Shown here: piece after piece, positions 59,478 through 64,000 of the stretch
Layout: every line of letters starts with the position of its first letter
Numbering within the stretch: the stretch's first letter is position 1
NCBI GenBank assembly: GCA_009760855.2
Contig: WPIO01000032.1
Coordinates: forward strand, 967,501-1,031,500
DNA length: 64,000 nt
Direction: 5' to 3'
Source of the DNA: Cristatella mucedo
Lineage: Eukaryota > Bryozoa > Phylactolaemata > Cristatellidae
The notes under the pieces: model-generated
The model's database searches: none
Seen by the model: only the letters and a program-made list of their open reading frames with translations
Told to the model about the DNA's origin: nothing
Program-made: the position numbers and the translations under genes

Positions 59478-60477
59478 TCTGTTCAAACGGCAGCACTCCA
59501 CTAAAACTGCTCCCCTCCGCGTAACCAATGACATCCTATTCAATAGTGGTAAGGGGAACGTCACTATCCTAGCACTTCTAGATTTATCAGCTGCATCCGA
59601 CATTATTGATTACGATATCCTATGTGAAAGATTGGGAGAAACCATTGGTCTGGCAGACGAGGCATTGGCTTGGTTCAACTCGTACTCGTCACATTCTCTT
59701 CAAAATGTGTCGTGTGGGGCTCAGGTCTCACACACTGGACCAGTCACCTGTCGAGTCCCACAACGTTCCGTCTCGTGCCACGACATCCTTGTCACTTGAT
59801 CACATTTAAAAGAAACTGTAAGCGCATCTATTCATCACAGCATTTATTGGGTCCACGTAATTCGTTCTTTACGCACTTACGCGTGCTAACACTGTGCAAG
59901 CTGCCACTAACCATATTTGCATGCTGACCCTATGCATGTCACCCTTAACCATGTTATGCTCGTCGTCATTGAGCATGCTACCACTGACCATTCGATCATG
60001 CTTCCTTTTCAGCAAATATGAAGTGCCTAGAAGAGATTGAGTTCTCTGAGGGCAATATATCAAAAGTATCATTATTATTATTATTTGTATTATTATTATT
60101 AAGGATCCGTCTTTGGCCCTTTACTGTTCTCCACGCATATTTAATCTCTAAGAGATGTGATTCGGGCCCATGGAATAGACAATCAAATGTATGCTAAATT
60201 TTGTGGTTTTATACACTATCTGTGTTTGTCTTTTAAACAGTCCGAAACTACTGCAGCGACCTATAAGCTGAACGCCTGCCTTGCCTACATTAAATACTGG
60301 ATGTTGGCAAATCTCCTTCAACTTAACGACAACAAAACTGAACAGCTACTCATCCCAGACACCAAGTTTGTGTCAGGACTAGAAGGCTCTCCTCTTCTAA
60401 TAGGTGATGCTGTTGTGCGACCGTTGCAGTATAATCGGAATTCAGGCATCGTCTTCGATAGCTTTATGTATTGTAAG
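59478..60477 (+). mobile_element. Old family B LINE fragment (copy III), left half
   Basis: Begins at GTTCAAACGGCAGCACTCC. RT motif A reads LDLSAASDIIDYDILCERL; ADEALAWFNSY and THTGPVTCRVPQRSV follow. It is interrupted by a family A 3' end (59774-60100), then resumes at GGATCCGTCTTTGGCCC and continues to VFDSFMYC at 60477, where a minus-strand B is inserted. The other half resumes at about 62561. Confidence 0.88.
59762..60112 (+). mobile_element. Family A LINE 3' end nested in family B, with target duplication
   Basis: A body about 59774-60100: CCACGACATCCTTGTCACTT through the A 3' UTR to (ATT)n at 60071-60100. Flanks AACGTTCCGTCT (59762-59773) and AAGGATCCGTCT (60101-60112) match at 10 of 12 bases and both correspond to the same B codons (PQGSV), as expected for a target-site duplication. 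Confidence 0.88.
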
Positions 60478-62560
60478 TAAATCCGTCTGTAAATCCACAA
60501 AGCCGCAGAGACTATGTTGTGTTGCGCAGTTGAGTTTTGCATAGCCCTACCACAGTCTAAGCGGCTTTCGGTAGCATTCGGTAGCCAACGGACTTCACCT
60601 CAGGCAACAAAGAGAAAGTGGGAAGCATAGCAGAGTCAGGAGAGAAGTTGAGGTACTGAGTAACTTGTAAGTAGCAGCTCAGGACGGCTGGAAAGGATAT
60701 GCCATAGTCGGCAGCAGGAGAGTAGTTCTTTGCGTAAGAATTGTTGAAGTAAGTTCCACAGTCTAGGACCCGCAAAGCAAAAGCTTCTGCAGCAAACGGT
60801 CTCTAAGCTGAGTCATAGTATAGCCAATATATTTTCCATACAGGACCTGAGGGCACTAGGAGGCTGAAACTGGTGCAGCAACAGTTCAGCTAGATATGGA
60901 GGAGCCAACCCGTGGCGGTGCTTGTGAGTCAGCGTAATAACTTTGCTCTGTATTCTGTGGTCAGCCATCAGCCATCCTAGCTCTTTTAGCAAAGGAGACA
61001 CACGGTCAAACCTCTGGGATTCGCAAACTACCTTTGCAGCCAAATTCGTAGCCAGCTGCAGTGACCTAGTGGCTTTTTGAGGCAGCCTAGCTGATAAGAA
61101 TGACAATAATAATGATGCACTTGATAAAGCGCCCTTGGTGAACTCAATCTCTTTCTAGTCACTTTACATTTGCTGCAAAGAGAAATGCAATTGAATGGTG
61201 AGTAATATCATGCTTGATAAACAAACAAAATGAATAACGTGGTTAGGGTTACATACACAGGGTCAGCATGCAAATGTGGTTAGTGGCAGCATGCACAGTG
61301 TCAGCACGCATAAGCTCATCAAGGACAAATCACAGGGACCCAATAAATGCTGTCCTAAATAGGTGTTTTTTTAAGTTCTTTTTAAATGTGGTCAAGTCAG
61401 GGGATGTTCTGACGCAGGTCGGGAGGGATTTCCAGGCTTTGGGAGTATACGAACTAAATGCACAGTCTCCAAAGGATTTGAGGTTTGTACGAGGTATTTC
61501 TAGACTGTTGGATTCCGAAAAGCGGGTGGTACGATGCTTGGCCTGATGGGGGAGTATATCTGAGAGATAGGCTGGAGCCAAAGAATGAAGTGACCTAAAA
61601 GTGAACGACAAAACTTTGAAGTCAATCCGTTGCTTTACTTGTAGCCAGTGCAGGTTGGCTAGAAGTGGAGTAATGTAGCAACTGGAACGCTGACGACAGA
61701 CAAGCCTAGCTGCAGAGTTTTGCAATAGCTGCAATTGCCTGATGGCTCATGCTGGTAGGCCAACAAGCAGTGAGTTGCAGAAGTCGAGACGGGATGTCAC
61801 GAATGCATGGACCAACTTGGACGTGGTTTCCTTATCTAAACAAGCCCGAATTTTAGCAATGTTGTGAAGCTGAAAATAGGCAGATTTGACTGTGGAGCTG
61901 ATGTGGTCGTCTAACGAGAGGACAAGAATCTAGCCGAGACGGAACTAAGGATGTAGTTATTTTTATTGTAAGCCACCGTGGAATGCAGCTCCATATCTTA
62001 GATAAGGATTGGACGTGATGGTTAGCTGTGAAAACAGTCTTCCTAACGACGCTTTCAAAATGTAGGCTGTTTTCAATGACACCTAAATTCCAAACACATG
62101 GCGACGGTCGCACAACAGCATCACCTATTAGATGGGCAAAGCCTTCTGGTCCTGACACGCAGTTAGGGTGTCCTATGAGAAGCTGCCAGTTTTATCGTCG
62201 TTTATTTTCAAGAAATTTGCCGACATTCAGGATCAAATTTCTGCAAGGTAAGCATTCAGTTTATCAGTTGCTGCAGCCGAATCCGACGGTTTAAATGACA
62301 AATAGAGCAGCAAATCGTCAGCATAAAAGATATATCCTTTTCCGTGGGCCCGAATCTCTTTTCCCAGAGGTTTAGTATAAATGGAGAACAGCAAGCGACC
62401 GAGGACGGACGCTTGAGGGACTCCACAGGTGACAGGTCTGGTGGATGAGACCTGACCTCCACACGGCACAGATTGAACAAGATCAGACTATTACGATTTA
62501 AACCACGCTAGTGCCTCGTCTTCCAGACCAATCGCGATCGCTGTTCTCAATCGTAGACAT
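60478..62560 (-). mobile_element. Family B LINE, minus strand, inserted in B(+) and split by A(-)
   Basis: From right to left on the minus strand: ALAWF and GGQVSSTRPVTCGVPQ (about 62430), YIFYADDLLLYLSFKPSD (YADD at about 62325), GPEGFAHLIGDAVVRPSPC (62140), and VPSRLDSC up to about 61930. Then the A insertion (61102-61920), then LSARLPQKATRSLQLATN (61085 down), the C-terminal domain, and a B 3' tail near 60478. 5'-truncated at about 62560, beyond which the plus-strand B resumes. Confidence 0.9.
61093..61929 (-). mobile_element. Family A LINE nested in family B, with 9-bp target duplication
   Basis: Body 61102-61920. Flanks on the plus strand: GATAAGAAT (61093-61101) and GACAAGAAT (61921-61929), one mismatch. 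The minus strand starts in SLDDHISSTVKSAYFQLHN and has a 134-codon open C-terminal frame (61330-61734; LANLHWLQVKQRIDFKV, FGDCAFSSYTPKAWKSLP). It ends with the A 3' UTR and a reversed (ATT)n. It splits the B protein exactly between SRLDSC and the xLSARLPQKA segment. Confidence 0.95.
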
Positions 62561-63425
62561 CGTGCTTAGAGTTTGAAACTTTCATTAAGAAGACAGCTTC
62601 CACGGCTGGCCATCAAGTCCGAACTTGTCTAATATCTGTAACTTTCTTCCACGGCGGCTCACAAATAATTGAACTAGATCCCTGGTTCTGTTTCGATTCG
62701 ATTGTTGCAGTTCCACTTTGGGTGAGCTACCAAAAAAAAGCCTCCGGGTCACTACAGCTATCGATGAATATGGCTGCAAGGCTAGTTTAAAAATCTTAGA
62801 GGTTTGACAATGTGTCTCCTTTGCTGCAAGACCTTGGATGGCTGCCGGTTGATCAACGGATGCAGAGTAATGTAGTTGAGCTCATCCACAAGTCCCGCCA
62901 AGGTCTTCAGTTCCTGTATGGACAATAAATTAGATGTTCCATTCCCGAACGTCAGGACCCTTGCCCTAGAAGCTTTTCCTCTGCAGGTCATAAACTCATT
63001 TCCACAATTCTTAGGCAATGAAATCTACCAGCATGCTGCCGACTATGGCATATCCTTTGCAGCCACCATTAGCTGCTACTTCCGTGCCACTCGAAACCTC
63101 GACTGCTCTCCTGACTCAGATGTGCTTCTAATTGTACCCTTGCTCCGTGAGATGAAGTCTGTTAGCTGCTGAATGCTTTGCGAAGGCCGCTTACTGGCTC
63201 ATTTCACAGCCTCTTTTGTATAGAAGCAAAGCAGCCTTTATGGCTACCACTACCCCTTTCAGCGGCAATAAAATATCGCCCACCGCAGGATTCGAACATA
63301 TGACCTCAGGAACGAGGTCGTGGAAAGCAACAGCCTTAGCTTTGTGGGCTATAGAAACCTCTCCTGAGTAACACCTACGCGGTCTTTGTGGATTTTTGGC
63401 GTTAGGGGCGGAGATACACACTCCG
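62561..63425 (+). mobile_element. Old family B LINE fragment (copy III), right half
   Basis: Resumes the plus-strand B at LEFETFIKKTASTAGHQV (62570). It continues with AARLV, LGWLPVDQRMQSNV (62840), FSSAGH (62975), FCSHH-type coding and ATGAAGTCTGTTAGCTGCTG. A foreign stretch of about 150 bp (63205-63350) interrupts its 3' part. It ends with GGCGGAGATACACA at about 63420. Confidence 0.85.
63205..63350 (-). other. Unidentified insertion with tRNA-like B-box, possible SINE
   Basis: Interrupts the B 3' part between CTTACTGGCTCATTTCAC and CTATAGAAACCTCTCCTGAG. The plus strand has AGGATTCGAACATATGACCTC, whose complement contains GTTCGAATCCTG, a good pol III B-box. CTTAGCTTTGTGGGCTA could be the complement of a tRNA-like head. 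Single copy in this window, so the family cannot be confirmed. Confidence 0.45.
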
Positions 63426-63449
63426 ATGAGCGATCTTCAGCTGCTTAGT

Positions 63450-64000
63450 TTCATTACTTAATCGCAATAGTCGCACGTAATGCTGAGGGACTTCTGGGAA
63501 GGTGTAGCCTTCCACCAGCTGAACAATGAAGGAAGGTGCACCTGGCCCACTATGCAAGCGTCGACATTGAATCGCGCCTTTGATGGAGGGAGGTCAGAGA
63601 GCGACGGGATGCCAACTCTGAGCATCTGATGCTGCTGTGAGCGATTTCGTTTTATTGTTACTGCTATGCCATCAGAATCGAAGTCGCGGCGGGTGGTGGT
63701 AACAAGCTGCTCAATGCTTTGAGCCTGCTGCAAAAGGCCCTGCAAAAGCGTGGCGTTTTAATATCAACAGTCCTCCGTTAGGCTGCCGTGCCTTGTATCC
63801 GGAGCACTGTAATTGTTTAAGAGAAATCGTTTCGACAGCGCCGTCTTCACCATGCATTACATCCATGACGTCAGTGCGGCCAGAAAAAGAGGCACGGCGT
63901 ACGCTACTCCAGAAACGACAGCTGCCGCGGGGCCTTCCGATTTTGCTGTCGTCGCCGCCACCGTGGTGGCGTTGGCTGCGGATGACACGGTGGCGTTCGC
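63450..64000 (+). other. GC-rich C module, copy III (cut by window end)
   Basis: Matches 46330-46930 and 28710-29550: CACCTGGCCCACTATGCAAG, then GCCTGCTGCAAAAGGCCCTG, CRE at 63866, and the frame AGPSDFAVVAATVVALAADD up to the window end. A second frame starting at the ATG overlapping the CRE (MTSVRPEKEARRTLLQ) stays open to the window end here but closes after about 36-47 codons in copies I and II. Confidence 0.6.
63866..63873. promoter_or_regulatory. CRE palindrome TGACGTCA (copy III)
   Basis: Third conserved occurrence (ATCCATGACGTCAGTGCGG). Motif-only call. Confidence 0.5.

Larger units (their letters stand above)
59151..64000 (+). repeat. Large tandem unit, copy III (partial, continues past the window)
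   Basis: Landmark TAGCCTATTAGTCAGCC at 59151, then CAGCTGCCCCCTTGGCTCCG (59391; 44591 in copy II), the old B fragment and the C module from about 63450. The right end is the window edge. Confidence 0.88.

Overview
The window is animal (metazoan) nuclear DNA with no bacterial-type gene organisation. I find no intact host gene with confidence. Recognisable content is mostly decayed transposable elements: two L2/CR1-like non-LTR retrotransposon families (called A and B here), tRNA-derived SINEs, one short LTR retrotransposon, a hAT-type DNA transposase fossil present twice, and AT, CT, GAA and CCCCG simple repeats. The species cannot be named from the sequence. The retroelement types fit many invertebrates.

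Left part (1-23984): mostly single-copy, AT-leaning DNA. It holds family A LINE copies at 208-2515 (interrupted by two SINEs), 6405-8495, 13861-14885, 16290-17590 (old) and 22893-23572 (minus). Only two short ORFs with signal-peptide-like starts stand out, at 5709-6020 (minus) and 11260-11475 (plus). Long stretches (2516-5600, 17591-22892) contain nothing I can name.

Right part (about 23985-64000): a direct tandem array of a large diverged unit. The same landmark sequence occurs at 27547, 44349 and 59151, giving steps of 16.8 and 14.8 kb, and everything between follows the same order in each copy. The order is: an old family B LINE fragment; a GC-rich 'C' module with a conserved CRE palindrome and an alanine-rich reading frame; a (CT)n block; a second GC-rich module; an AT-richer 'D' segment; then an 'E' segment carrying a minus-strand TTF/DUF4371 hAT transposase fossil with a SINE inside it. 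Copy I and copy II are complete. Copy III runs off the window, and only a 64-bp stub of the unit lies left of copy I.

Insertions present in one copy and absent from the other date events after the duplication. Copy I has a full-length family B LINE (40809-44153) with a TTACCTCA target duplication, a B 3' end with ATTGCATC duplications (38445-38618), a B 3' end at 28915, and a family A 3' end at 36215. Copy II has an LTR element (51802-53314), SINEs at 51152 and 54577, and a B 3' end at 51449. Copy III holds a nested set: B(+) interrupted by B(-), itself interrupted by A(-) with 9-bp target duplications, plus a second A inserted in the outer B. The SINEs share the 3' tail of family A, which suggests that A-type machinery moved them.
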